This document shows, piece by piece, positions 10,772 to 22,100 of a DNA stretch of 64,000 nt. Source of the stretch: Hemibagrus wyckioides (Eukaryota; Chordata; Actinopteri; Siluriformes; Bagridae); the NCBI RefSeq assembly GCF_019097595.1, contig NC_080717.1, positions 15,665,836 to 15,729,835 of the forward strand. Reading direction: 5' to 3'. The position numbers and the translations under genes were made by a program. Below the pieces are notes generated by a model. The model saw only the letters and a program-made list of their open reading frames with translations, made no database searches and was not told where the DNA came from. How positions within the stretch are numbered: position 1 is the first letter of the stretch; the number at the start of each line of letters is the position of its first letter.

Positions 10772-11280
10772 CACAGATCAGACATAACATTATGACATGA
10801 CCACCTGCCTAATATTGTGTTGGTCCCCCTTTTGCTGACAAAACAGCCTTGACCTGTCGAGGCATAGACTAGATCCGAGAAGCTGTGCTGTGGTATCTGG
10901 CACCAAGATGTTGGCAGCAGATCCTTTAAGTTCTGTAAGTTGCCAGGTAGGGGCTCCATGGATCGGATTCTTTTGTCCAGCACATTTCACAGATGATCGA
11001 TTGGATTAAGATCTGGGGAATTCGGAGGCCAAGTCAACACCTCAAATGCATTGTTTTGCTCCTCAAACCATAGCCTTGGCCACCCATGACCCTTTTGCGG
11101 GTTCGCCACAGTTCCTTCCACGCACCACTTTTGATAGATTCTGACCACTGCAGACCGGAAACACCCCACAATAGCTGCAGTATTGGAGATGCTCTGATCC
11201 AGTCATCTAGCCATAACCTAATATATCCCATCCACTAACAGGTGCCATGATGAGGAGATAATCAGTGTTATTTACTTCAC
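10772..11280 (-). mobile_element. Internally deleted Tc1-like element
   Basis: The left end reads CACAGATCAGACATAACATT after a TA and matches the terminal repeat I know for a Tc1-like fish family (CACTGATCAGGCATAAC). Reading inward, the plus strand holds the reverse complement of the transposase C-terminus (10800-11060), then jumps at about 11070-11075 directly to the N-terminal DNA-binding region (11075-11210) and the 5' leader ending at ATCAGTGTTA near 11270. About two-thirds of the usual element is missing, and the right terminal repeat beyond 11280 is not present. This makes it a non-autonomous, one-ended remnant. Confidence 0.85.
10790..11210 (-). pseudogene. Fused transposase remnant: HTH joined to DDE tail
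   Basis: On the minus strand an open frame (11169-10987) reads GCFRSAVVRIYQKW, the helix-turn-helix of the family, through EGTVANPQKGHGWPRL (the GRPR-like linker), and then continues in the same frame into the late catalytic block ending SPDLNPIDHL. Everything between, including the first two catalytic aspartates, is deleted. The catalytic glutamate is aspartate (PID for PIE), and a stop replaces the next tryptophan. Downstream in other frames the C-terminal tail is recognisable (DKRIRSMEP, LLPTSWCQIPQHSF). It cannot catalyse transposition; a truncated DNA-binding product is conceivable only if transcribed. Confidence 0.8.
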
Positions 11281-14200
11281 ATGCAAAAATGTAAAATGTA
11301 ACCACTTACACCAAGCTGACATGTGCATTAAACACAGCCCATGCTGAAGGACAATGGATATTCAGTTTTTCAGTTGGATTTTTTTGCATTCTGAACATTT
11401 ATAGGATGTGACATTCACAATCATGACATTTAAGGTACTTCTATTTTGATTGTTTTGCCTCTGTGGCTTGGCATTCATTTGCAAATGCCAGTTAATGGCA
11501 GTTTAATTGTTGATAATCCAACTTGAAAGTTAATGATAATTGCCATATTTAGTGAGTTTACCTAACTTAGAAAAATCCTGGCTCACATTTATGCTTGAAC
11601 ATGTACTTCTAAATAAATACTTGTGAGCAATTCTGCATTCTATTAGTAATAGTAGCTATTACTTAGTAATAAGTAATAAAGCGTTGTATATAAATCTATG
11701 CTTATGTAAAACTGACACAGTATGTGTGATGTATTGATGAACTAAAAAATATTAGGTAGATAGATGCAGAGATCAGTTAGAATAACCTTACTCAATAAAA
11801 CATGGGGTAATATTTATCTCAAAAACATCCCTGCAAACAAAGAAAAATCAAAACAAAGGCCAGAGCTTTCCTCTGAGATGCCCGAATGTGAGAACATCTG
11901 CCAAAATTACCAATTGCCAAGTTAGTGTTCTAACTTTAAATTCGCTGACCCCCTTAACTCACAAAGAATGAAATGAATCCTGCACTGGAGTGACTTTAAA
12001 GACCAAAAAGGCTGTTCTGTCAGTTGTACAGGTTCTTCACACATCTGAGCAGCACATATTGACATAGGAACTGTGCGGGTGAGGACCAATTCTTCTCATT
12101 AGTGCTACCTGTGTGAATAATCTCTGGACCAGAACAGACCACTGAGGGTGAGCAGCTTAAGCAATGCCAGGGGGCAGTCTAGAGGATGTGGGCGTCAATG
12201 GGGGAGGCACATAGTTATCCACTGCCAAGGTGCTGGAGAGGAACAGCGATTTTGCCTTGCAGTTGCATCAGCAGAGAGACAGTACAAGTTGCCTTGAACT
12301 GAGTCAGATGAAGATACCAAGTTACCCATGAAAAGATAAGAGACACTTTCATGGTTTTATCAGCCTGGAGCACATTGCCCAACCTGAAGAAGAAAGATTT
12401 TCATCCATTAAAAAGTTCACTTCAATTTTTTCACTTGTTTAATATAGCAAGCAAACAGACCTGTAAAAATATCATAACCTTATTAGATTGAGAGAGATGT
12501 CCAATCAGGTCCATAAAAGGTTTATCAGAGAATCCCAGAGGAAACCTTGAAATGTTTTACTGTTTGTATGATGAAATTGTGTGCAGTAATTGACTATATC
12601 TTGTTCCTTAAAAAGAAAAACTGTTTAATGTTAGCTGTGTGGTTCTTGTGTCGATTGCTATTGCTTCAACAGGACTTTCATAAAGTAAATTAAATCTAAC
12701 AATTACATTTTAAGTACTTTCATTGAATAAAAACATCTATTATTGCAGTATTGCTATCCAAATGTAGAAAGAATAAAAACAGAAATAAAAGCAGCATTAA
12801 AGCAAAATGAATGTAAGTGTGAGTGTAATTCTTTTTGTTTTCTCTTAGTTTTTTTTTACTCTTAGTTTTTATTTATTTATTTGTTTGTTTGTTTGTTTGC
12901 TTGTCTTGTTCAGAAGATTTGGGTAGCATTTTGATCAATGAAATGTTTTAGGTGTCATTTTCATTTGTGTGTGTGTGTGTGTGTGTCAGTTGCACGTGTG
13001 TGTGTTTAGGGTGTGTTCACTGGCTAAGTGGCTGTGATAAACGTCTTTGTGTGCTCAAAGAGCAGTGAATAGCGATGTTGCTTTTTGTGTGGCTGTGTGT
13101 GTGTTCAGTGTACGTATCACTGTTTAAGTGGCTGAGATAAATGTTTGTGCCCACTCTAAGTGCCCATGATTGGCGGGGCTGCATTGGGATCCTGCTGGCT
13201 CTCAGCAGGGGGGCCTTGTAAAGGTGAGGCGCTTGGGTGCAGCGCTACAATACTGAACCCCTGGTCAGGGTAATCACCATGAGCCCAACAGCATTCCACA
13301 GTGCCACAAAAGCCTTGAAACACACACATACACACACATACACATGGCCTCCTTTGTGTTGTGTGGCACACTTTCAGCCCTCTCCAGGGGTCCTGAGAGC
13401 CTCAGCAGGGGGCTGATTAAGGCATTAAGGAGAGGATGCTTAAAGGGGTCCCCTGACACTACAGTGGAGGACCATCTCTCAATCAGACAGTGACGATGGA
13501 TGCAGCACTGAGAATAAGACCACTTCTGAACTGTGTGTTTTCATGTGAGCATGCCCCAACATATATCTAAGTGTAGAGAGTGGATTCAGAGCTGACAGGT
13601 AAAAGCCACAGAGCACTCACAGACCTCTATTCCAGCTACAAGCACAGCGCTTCCAGCTTCCTGCTTCCTGCTTACAGTCCTGTGCCTTTCCCCTGACAAA
13701 CTATTTCATGTCAATGGCTGATGAATAAACAACAGCAGAGAAGATTTGAATGCGCAAGATTTTAATGTTTTCAGGGAAAAATAAATAACTATTACAGAGA
13801 CAACATGTACACACCTGGCACATAAAGTCACCTAAATGGGTTCATGGTGTACACAACACAGACAAGACTAATAATATATAACATCCCAAACTAAGCGTGA
13901 GAAGTAATTTCACGCATTTCAGGTATGAGCTGTTTGATTTAATGACAGAAACACAATTGAAATATAATAATGGAACAGGTTCTGGGTATACCAAACCCCT
14001 AAAAAAGATAAGGTTGTAATGATTATAAATTACAGGCTGTTAGTCTGTAAAATACACATGCAATCCTCTGAAAGAATGTAGTAGTCTCGCACAGCAGGCA
14101 AAACAAAGACAAAAAACCTAGCATGCTGGGAAAAAAGGAAAAAAATGCTTTAATTAATGTTTTAACATTCACAGGCTCCCCACTGCATTTTTAATAAGTA

Positions 14201-14305
14201 CTCGTTTGTTCTGAGAGAACTAGCCCCCTCTGCTCACATGTTTTCTTAGATTTGTCCTGATTAAACCTTACTTCTATCATTCCATGATACTTAACTAATA
14301 CTTTT
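11281..14305. other. No gene seen; possible regulatory islands and a TG repeat
   Basis: Sections at 11960-12400 and 13140-13480 are more GC-rich and non-repetitive than their surroundings and could be conserved noncoding elements. A TG tract lies at 12966-12986. Two similar 35-bp segments, 13017-13051 and 13117-13151, are exactly 100 bp apart. No protein domain is visible in any frame. Confidence 0.4.
13017..13151 (+). repeat. Imperfect 35-bp direct repeat, 100 bp apart, with GATA motifs
   Basis: Both copies read TCACTG, then AAGTGGCTG, GATAAA and TTTGTG. Copy one is TCACTGGCTAAGTGGCTG and copy two TCACTGTTTAAGTGGCTG, each followed within a few bases by GATAAA. TG-rich DNA lies in and around the pair. 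Confidence 0.65.
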
Positions 14306-14528
14306 AAAATTTTGTGGACACCTGGCCATCACACATCATATGTGGGTCTTTCACTCCCCTTCCCTATTCATTGGAATTAAAAGGGTGCAAACCTATTCCA
14401 GCTTGACAAGGCCTTTGTACACAATGCAAGCTCCATAAAGACTAAGTATATGGTTTGCTAAGTTTCATGTGGAAGAGCACGAGTGTCCTGCACCTGACAT
14501 TGGCCCCACTGAACACCCTTGGGATAAA
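14306..14528 (+). mobile_element. Tc1-like transposon fragment
   Basis: The segment begins TTTGTGGACACCTGGCCATC, close to the end-proximal sequence of a common fish Tc1-like family. It continues into a degraded coding part: AAGCTCCATAAAGAC...GGTTTGCTAAG, then CCCACTGAACACCCTTGGGAT, corresponding to the family's ASSMKTWFAK and PTEHLWD. Stops and small deletions interrupt it. It is the same family as, and opposite in orientation to, the fragment at 3680-4043. Confidence 0.65.
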
Positions 14529-14565
14529 TATGTCATTTGGGATGAGTGTGAACAGAATATGTCTC

Positions 14566-14785
14566 ATTAGCAAGGAAAAACTCCCTGACAAGATAAAAGG
14601 AAGAAACCTTGAGAGGAACCAGATTGAAACAAGAACCCATCCTCATCCGGGTGAAACAAGATAGTGTAATTATGAATCATTTCTCTTCCATATTAATGTT
14701 ACTAAATGGTTAAAAAGTGTAATTGTGTAACCATGAAATTTATTCCAGTCATCAGGATGCCTCAGGCTGGTTCAGAGAGCAGAAG
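14566..14785 (+). repeat. Common teleost dispersed repeat, 3' part
   Basis: The block AAAAACTCCCTGACAAGATA, followed by GAAGAAACCTTGAGAGGAACC and CCCATCCTCATCCGGGTGA, belongs to a dispersed repeat I recognise from fish genomes. It abuts the Tc1 fragment. The 5' part of the same repeat family (CAATTCAATTCAATT start) appears separately at 41036-41160. Confidence 0.65.
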
Positions 14786-14809
14786 AGGTCAGGAACAATG
14801 TAGCTGGAC

Positions 14810-14810
<1 letters not shown>

Positions 14811-14843
<33 letters not shown>

Positions 14844-14848
14844 AGAGA
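14811..14848 (+). repeat. (GA)n microsatellite
   Basis: A run of GA dinucleotides with a few AAAG interruptions at its 3' end. Confidence 0.98.
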
Positions 14849-15247
14849 TTAAATATTAACTGTTATTAAATTATATTTAACTGTAAAGATGACCAGCGTA
14901 TAGGAATCTAAACTAAAAGGAAATTAGGAGAGCTGGTTGTTCTGTAGTAACATGAAGGAGAAATGCAGGATCAGAATCAGCTGGAGTAAAAGAAATCATT
15001 GTTGCTCTACTCCAGCAAAACACTACATCAGTGATGTAAGCGCTGGCTGAGTGAAAATAAAACTCAGTCTGACAGCCCAAAGTCACAAACACATTATCTC
15101 TGTCTCTCTGTCTATCTGTCTCTTGGCTGAAAAAGCCTCAAAGAAACATATAAGCCTGATAATGCAGAGGGAAATATTATACATTACTTGAATTGTTTAA
15201 GTATTCCAAAACTGAACTACATTTTATAATGCAATTCTACAAATATT

Positions 15248-15560
15248 CAAAACAACACAAATGACAGTCCTAGGATCAGACAGTCTGCAGAGTCTAGCTC
15301 ACTATTGATGCCACATTATCAGATACAGAGAGTCAAACACAAGCTCAAATCAGCACCTTGCTCAGTACACACACACACACACACACCACATAGAATCAAC
15401 ATACCACTCACTCCCTCTGCACCATTCTATCCAGAACATAACTGCAGTATTATTTCATTTCTTTTGTTCAAAAACAAAGCTATAACAGGAATAAATGAGA
15501 TATTCTTGTACGTTCACATTCATACAAGCTAACAAATATAATTTAATGAATTATAAACAC
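15248..15560 (+). repeat. CA-bearing local repeat, copy 1
   Basis: This copy shares, in the same order as copy 2, ACAACACAAATGACA, GATCAGACA, AAATCAG, a CA tract (15367-15386), then ACCACTCACTCCCTCTGCAC, CTGCAGTAT and CACAAAGCTAT-like blocks and an AATTTAATGA end. The 75-codon open frame over it is not recognisable. Confidence 0.85.
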
Positions 15561-16129
15561 TTTTGACAATATTTTTACAATTTCGTGCAGCTCTTCTAAC
15601 ATTCAGGTTGATGTGAATCAGCAGGGATGGACGTCCAGGTCAATCCTGTGTAACTGAATCTGTGAGTGTAACTGTATACAGCTAAATTTATAGTTTTGTG
15701 TCGTTAAGTATATCATCGTACATGTATTTCTAAAGGATTTTATCGAATCCGTGCCTGCTCGTCCATCTCTGTCTCCACGCTGCTGTTTTTAGCCCAGCCG
15801 AACCCTTTATAAACCCTCAATCTAATGACTGATGCTCCTTCCCATGTAAATGAGCTCTTCTAATGGGAATACTTTGCCCCATCCTTTCCTTACCCTGAAT
15901 AACTCTGAATATTGCCCCAAGTTATAGGGGTACTGGGTTTGAGATGTGGTTAATTGGATTTCTATTACATTCTGTCTTGTTTGGAAACATTAAAGACTTA
16001 AAATAATTTACATCATAAACACACTTAAGAAATTATTTTACTCCATAACCCTCTGTACACACTTCTGAGCAAATACTAACCAAGATGTTTGTGCTGTAAC
16101 CTTAAATAAAGCTTACATGCTGCACATAT
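15561..16129. other. Unique spacer between the two CA-bearing repeats
   Basis: No homology to the flanking copies, no gene and no recognisable element is seen here. The sequence is AT-rich with a slightly GC-richer section near 15730-15910. Confidence 0.5.
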
Positions 16130-16530
16130 CAAAGACAACACAAATGACAATACTGTGATCAGACAATCTTCAGAGGGCAGATCAGACACAGAGAGGGCCC
16201 TGATGTCTTGAGTCAAAAACAACATAAGCGCAAATCAGTAACTAGCTCTGCATACACACACACACACACACACAGACACACACACACACAAACACACACA
16301 TACACAAACACAAACACACACACACACAATAAGATCAACCTACCACTCACTCCCTCTGCACCATTCCATCCAGAAAATAGCTGCAGTATCATTTTGTTTC
16401 TTTTGTTCCAAACACAAAGCTATTTCTGGACTAGTCCATGGAATAAAAGAAATATAAGAAACTGAGATATTTTTTTTCCAGTTCACATTTACCCAAGCTT
16501 ATAAATACAATTTAATGAGAAAATACACAG
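16130..16530 (+). repeat. CA-bearing local repeat, copy 2
   Basis: This is a direct-orientation partner of copy 1, starting about 880 bp downstream. The flanks of the CA tract match well (ACCACTCACTCCCTCTGCAC on the right), but the CA tract is much longer (16254-16328, with AG and AA interruptions) and a short insertion follows (GGACTAGTCCATGG region). Confidence 0.85.
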
Positions 16531-16938
16531 AAATAAAACCTTCAAATGGGAATAAGTTTAAAACATGCCCTATTTTTTCCTAAACATGTTACAAGAAAAG
16601 GATGAGAGGTCTTGCCTTTGGAGAGGAGAGACTGTCAAGATCCATTTGCAAGAAGAGAGTTCTGTAATATAAGGTGTTAATCATTCATGGACATTTTAAC
16701 ACAAGACAGCAGTGCTTTATTCTTTATTCTATATCCTTTTCATGAAACAGAGCTTTTCAATCAAGGCTGATTCCAAAGCTTGGTTCTTAACAGTGTTCTC
16801 TGGCTTTTAGTAAAGTGTATGTTGATTTGATCTAGTACAAAGAAACTACACTATGATCTGCTTGTGCTTTAAAAAAGTATATTGCTATATGCCTCTGGAA
16901 CTAAAATTATTCAAATTTGTTGGATGGCATTATAAGAG
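16531..16938. other. No gene or recognisable feature
   Basis: AT-rich sequence between the CA-bearing repeat and a SINE; nothing could be supported here. Confidence 0.5.
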
Positions 16939-17134
16939 AGTGCAGTGGTTTAGTGTTTAGCAGATTTGCCTTGCATCTCTGAAGCTGGGGATTTGTTTCC
17001 CTTGTACATGTTTATCATGTCTGGGCAGGCTGATTGTCGAAATTCTCAGGAGGGTGTGTGCGATTATGCCCACTTAGGGTGCCCTGAGTCCCCTGGGATA
17101 GGCTGCAGGTTCCCTATGACAGAAAATGGATTAC
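16939..17134 (+). repeat. tRNA-related SINE, diverged
   Basis: The head reads GTGCAGTGGTTTAGTGTTTA followed by a CAGATTTGCCTTGCATCTC block, and the tail reads GCCCTGAGTCCCCTGGGATAG, GGCTGCAGGTTCCC and AGAAAATGGATTA. This is the layout of a widespread fish SINE (GTGGCTTAGTGGTTAGCACG head, AAAATGGATGGATG tail). The middle is partly deleted. Confidence 0.72.
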
Positions 17135-18529
17135 ATTATAATTCTGATTCATTAAAATTTTTGTTTTTATTGTTGTTATTTATCACTTACAGAGTCTTTT
17201 AACTGGACTATCTATGATTAGTCAGCATCTACACAGCACACAATAAAACATTCAGCACACATAATTTGCATATTTTATCCAGTTGCGACTCGAATTTTGA
17301 GAATAATTAACAAATAAGCCAACTATGCAATAAACCTTCCAGCGTAGCATTGTGATTTACCCTTAGACCAATTCTCTTGTAGTTAATAAAAATGTAGAGC
17401 AAGGCCAGATCCCTCTTCTATGACCATTTTATTAGCATCCAATTAAACCAGGAAATTTAACACAAGGCCCTCTTAATACCTACTGTATGAATGAGTTCCA
17501 AACCATGGCCTGTCAATCATCACTTTAATGATCACATTAGGGAATTCAGTTGATAAAAGGATTTGTAAGAGAGTGTGTGTGTTTATATTAAGTTGTGTTT
17601 GAGTGAAAGAGAGGTAGGTTTAAATGAGTTGCTCAAGATCTGCAGCGCAATTATCAAAAACCAGCAAGTGCAGTTCATTAAACCCAAGTAAACATGGCTC
17701 TTAATGAAAAAAGCAAGCCTGTGCCAGTGTCTCCTATTTTAGGACATCTTTCATCATATACTGTATTTCTGAGCCAAAGAACATTTTTCCAACCCAGCCT
17801 CAGATATTGAAAATGTGTGTGTGTGTCTGTCTTTCTGAGAGATAATAAGAAAATGAGTCACTGCATTCCTACTATATTCATACAGATACAAACCAGTGTC
17901 ACTATCTCTTATTGCCATCTAAATCACACAAATGTGTTTATTGGAATTACAGTATTATTATTGTGTTTGTCATTTTGATGACATTAGGTTTGATATATTA
18001 TTGCTTTGATGTGACATCCCATAAAGAACATAAAACTTATTCTCATTACCAAAGAAGGGAACTGTGAATCCATTGTAGAGCTCAGCAGGAACAAACTGGA
18101 TAGTACAAGAATAAAGACTACTGCAGTAGATGATGGAAGAATTTTTGAATGGTGAGGAAAATCTTTACAAAAAAAGCACAAAGTGTGATGATGCACCAAA
18201 GACAATCATGCACTAAAAACACAATTCAACATAAACAATGGCCATAGTAAACATTATCAAATCAATTTGAAGTAAATTCCCAAATTTCTAATTCTCTTTC
18301 AAGTAGAAATAAAGTGACCTAAATCCAGCAAGTCAATTCAGTGAATGAGTTTGGGTCAGGGATCTGTTATACAACATGACAAATGGAGGAACTGAAGCCA
18401 AACGCAGTAAAATCTTTCAAACCATCACACTATCACCTTTATACAAGATCCTTCTCAGGCACTTAGTCATGACAGGTTCTGTATCCCATTTCAAAGCCGT
18501 TCTGTTCATTCTTTTCACTCCAAAGTTTA
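17135..18529. other. No gene seen
   Basis: AT-rich sequence with short chance frames (up to 73 codons). An octamer-like ATTTGCAT is present at 17264-17271, which is expected by chance in DNA of this composition. Nothing else could be supported. Confidence 0.5.
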
Positions 18530-18606
18530 TTTATTCATCTTCAGTAATTCAGAATCTGGAGCCTATCCCAGGAACACTGGGCAGAAATACACCCTGGATG
18601 GGACTG
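18530..18606 (+). repeat. Dispersed fish repeat fragment
   Basis: ATTCATCTTCAGTAAT is followed by GAGCCTATCCCAGGAACACT, GGGC and ATACACCCTGGATGGGAC. These match a fragment of a common fish repeat that usually continues into GCCAGTCCATCGCAGGG; here the homology stops after GGGAC. Confidence 0.7.
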
Positions 18607-19149
18607 ATTTACAATTACTGCAATAATTAGTTGCATATAGTAACATGTCATACTCAAATGATATTTTAGCACATTATGTGTGTTGATTACAATGATTCAC
18701 AATTACAATAATCATTTAGAGCTGTAAACAAAATCTTGCAGGAGGATAAGTAGCATGTACAAAATGTAAGAGAATCTGCACTATATGTGAGTATACTGTG
18801 CAGTATTTCCGCAGTGCACTGGCTTGTGTTAATGGGTTTTGTCCATTAATCAGCAGGACTGCAGCTTAGGTGAAGAAATAGTCTCTATGTTTGGAAGCTT
18901 TAGGTTCCCCTGGTTATAAAAAAGTGTCTTAATGTGACAAGGAACAGAGACAATACTGACTTTAGTGCAGATCATTAACCTATTAATTGTCATATTGCTT
19001 TTTTGGGGTAAATGAGAAATCTGCTGTTTAGGGAAAGTGTTCAGTTTAGAAAATCAGGCAACTGTGAATAAGGCAAAAGTGGAACAAAATTTCAACAGAA
19101 GACAGTTTTAAGTTTAACAGACAGTCAGCTTTAACACTATAGCACATTA

Positions 19150-19163
19150 CCACAAGAGGGCAG
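19150..19163 (+). promoter_or_regulatory. CTCF-like motif
   Basis: CCACAAGAGGGCAG differs from the core consensus CCASYAGRKGGCRS at one position. Such a match could occur by chance in 64 kb. Confidence 0.35.
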
Positions 19164-22100
19164 AGTATCAGGCCAAGAATGTATCTTTGACCAAAGAGAT
19201 GTCCTATTCAAAACAATTACTGAGATTTCCAGATTATTCCATATTATATTCCAGTACTTTTGAGTACACATAATTTGTTTCCAGTACTAATTACCATGAA
19301 ATGTCTGTTCACTGTTACATGCAGGGTAGAATAAGGCATGAAAGCATCATTTTGCTTGAGTTATAACACAACCTTGCTTGTGCTTTGAGAGACGAACAGA
19401 CGGCTGTTCCCTGGAGTGTGCCTGGGCAGACCACTGTACAAGCCCTCACAGCTGCCTTCTGCTTCTCACTAATGAGAAGAACATTCAGAGGTAGGGGCAT
19501 CATCTTAATTGATTATGATTTGCCTAATCACTTCATTTACACAACCCTCCCTCTCAAATGAGACAGATAATAGGAGAGGAATGAGTGAATGCATGCCAGA
19601 TTTCTTCCTGCTCCAACCAGAGATGAGAGTGAAGGTCCAAGTAGGGGTCATGATACCAATTTAGCAACATGCTGTGTAATTAGACACGACTTTCATTTCC
19701 AAGCTCAAATTGTAAAGTATAAACCCTTATATTTACGTAAAGTATGAACGCTGAAAAAATATTCACAAAAAGAAAAAGAACATCTGCCACAACTTGCACA
19801 CAGATTTCTCTTCCTGATGGTAAATTGATGTATCTTTCCCCAAGGAACCAAGGTACGTACCACGTACCAACTTTCATCAGATTTGTTTTTAATCTCTGAA
19901 GTTTAACTAAATGAATAATAATCTTGAAACAAATTAGCTAAAAGACAAGAAATAGTCTGTCACACTACAAACTGCAGTAAAAACAGAAAGGTGTATGTTG
20001 TAGGAGATTACAGTGATGCGTATTCATACATTTTCATTTGTTAGTGATGTTTGAAAATGTACGGAGTAAAATGTAAAATGTATTATTAATAGTAGACATT
20101 AGTAGAGACTTAATAAGTATTTAACACCTCTGTATTCTATCTATCTTCTGTTTGCACCTGCAAACCTTGCATATTATTATAAATGCTATCTGCCATGTTA
20201 TAATTGCTATCTGCATGACCAAGCAGGTTCAACAGGTTATGGTGAACTTGTTGTGTTATCTGTTATGCTTTTCTGCTCACCACAGTTGTAAAGAGTAGTT
20301 ATTGTTACTGTTAGCCTTCCTGTTAGGCTTGAACCTGATTGAACCTCAACAATTAGGCATTTCTGCCTGCAGAAATTTTTTTTTCACCATTCTCTGTAAA
20401 CTCTGGAGAAAATCCCCTGAGATCAATCATTTCTGAAATACAAATCAATCTGGCACCAACAGCCATACTATGGTAAAAATTGGCTGAAATCTTTTCTTTT
20501 TTTTTGCATTGTCCTGATGCCATATGATTGGATAATTGCAAATCCAGTCAGGTCAGGTTAATAGGGTGTCAAAGCATAGCTTGCTTCACTGTTATTACTT
20601 CACTGTTAACATTTAACAAGTTTACAATGATATTGGCGATATTGGCAGATGATTTTATTCCAAATCAACAAAAGATTCACATGAATTAGAACAGTACCAG
20701 TGAAATGAGCGTGCAGCCACATGCCACAAATCATCCAGAAACTAATCATCTCAGAGGATACAATTGATGTGTCAAACTTATGCCTCATTTTCCTTCAGCC
20801 TTCATGTATTTTTCCCCTTTTTTCTTGTACTGTATGAGAAAATATGACTGACATCTCAGTACAATTTGTACAAAAGCTTTTGTCCCTGGTTACAGCATCT
20901 TTTTTATTACATTGTGTTCCTTGACTCACTGTATTGTTCACATGAAAGAATAAAATTTCTCTAATGTTCCCTACAAGCTTGATGTCCTGTCAGCTAATAG
21001 CAGAGTGCCAAGAACTCAGTAGTGGTCTTAAGTCTCCACTGCAACACATCCAGACTACAGTGTCCTGTAGCATTCCTAATTTGGCATTCTGCACTGTCCC
21101 AGCACCTTGGCATATCAGGCTGAAATAAATAACTAGGAAATAGCACCTCACAATTATTTTTGGCTTAATGAGAACTAATGAGGACTGTTTTCATATTAGT
21201 TTTCTTGATAAGTTTAGAGCAAAACACTGAACATCAGAAAGATTGCCAATGTGAAACAGCATGTCGAGAGAACACTGTGTCCCTCATTTGTAATCAATCT
21301 GACCTGCTGCTGTCTTCACTTGCGTACACTACAGTCATAAAGTCTGAGACTTCTTGGATGAATGAGCTTAGCTGACCTTTTGAGGTGGCATCACTAATTG
21401 CTAAGCAGAAGAAATGTGTGATTCAGAGGTGAGTCACTAGTTTCAGGATGGATGTGTGTGCTGGGTTTGGAGAGTCATGATTAACAGGTGAGGAAGGATT
21501 GAGATTTACAACAGCCGTGTGGATTGGGTCTCTTTTTTATGATGTTTTTATGCATGTTTGTAAAAATATGCTTCTATTTGACAAGTTTTATATTGACTAT
21601 ACGGATCTGATCCTCTGTCTCTGTCCAAACTGAGAACAGAGGCAGGATGTGTGACTGAGCTTAAAACTGACTACATCTTACTTTACTGTATGCAGGTAGG
21701 AGGTGTGAAACTACTGAAATACAGATTTTTTAAAGGTTCAGGAGCAATTCTGCTTTCATTTGAATCATACTCTTCTACGATTATAAGTAGATCATGCAAC
21801 ACAGAGCCAAAAGCCACTCTCATTTAATACACATCATCAGAGAGAAATAGTGATACTAAAATGGAATAGCTCAATCACAAAACATATAATTCATGCAAAC
21901 ACACAGTGTATGCATGGATAAATATGTATTCACAGTATGCAGTAAATCCAGAGCACTGAATCCAGATTTTGCAGCAATAAGCTGACAGCTAGTTCAGCTG
22001 CATAAGGAGTTCATTGCAATTAATCAATAAATTGTGAGAAAAAAAATTAACCTGGTGAAGAACCTTGCTCTGAAGAGTTTGGTCAGGAAATCAATGAAGT

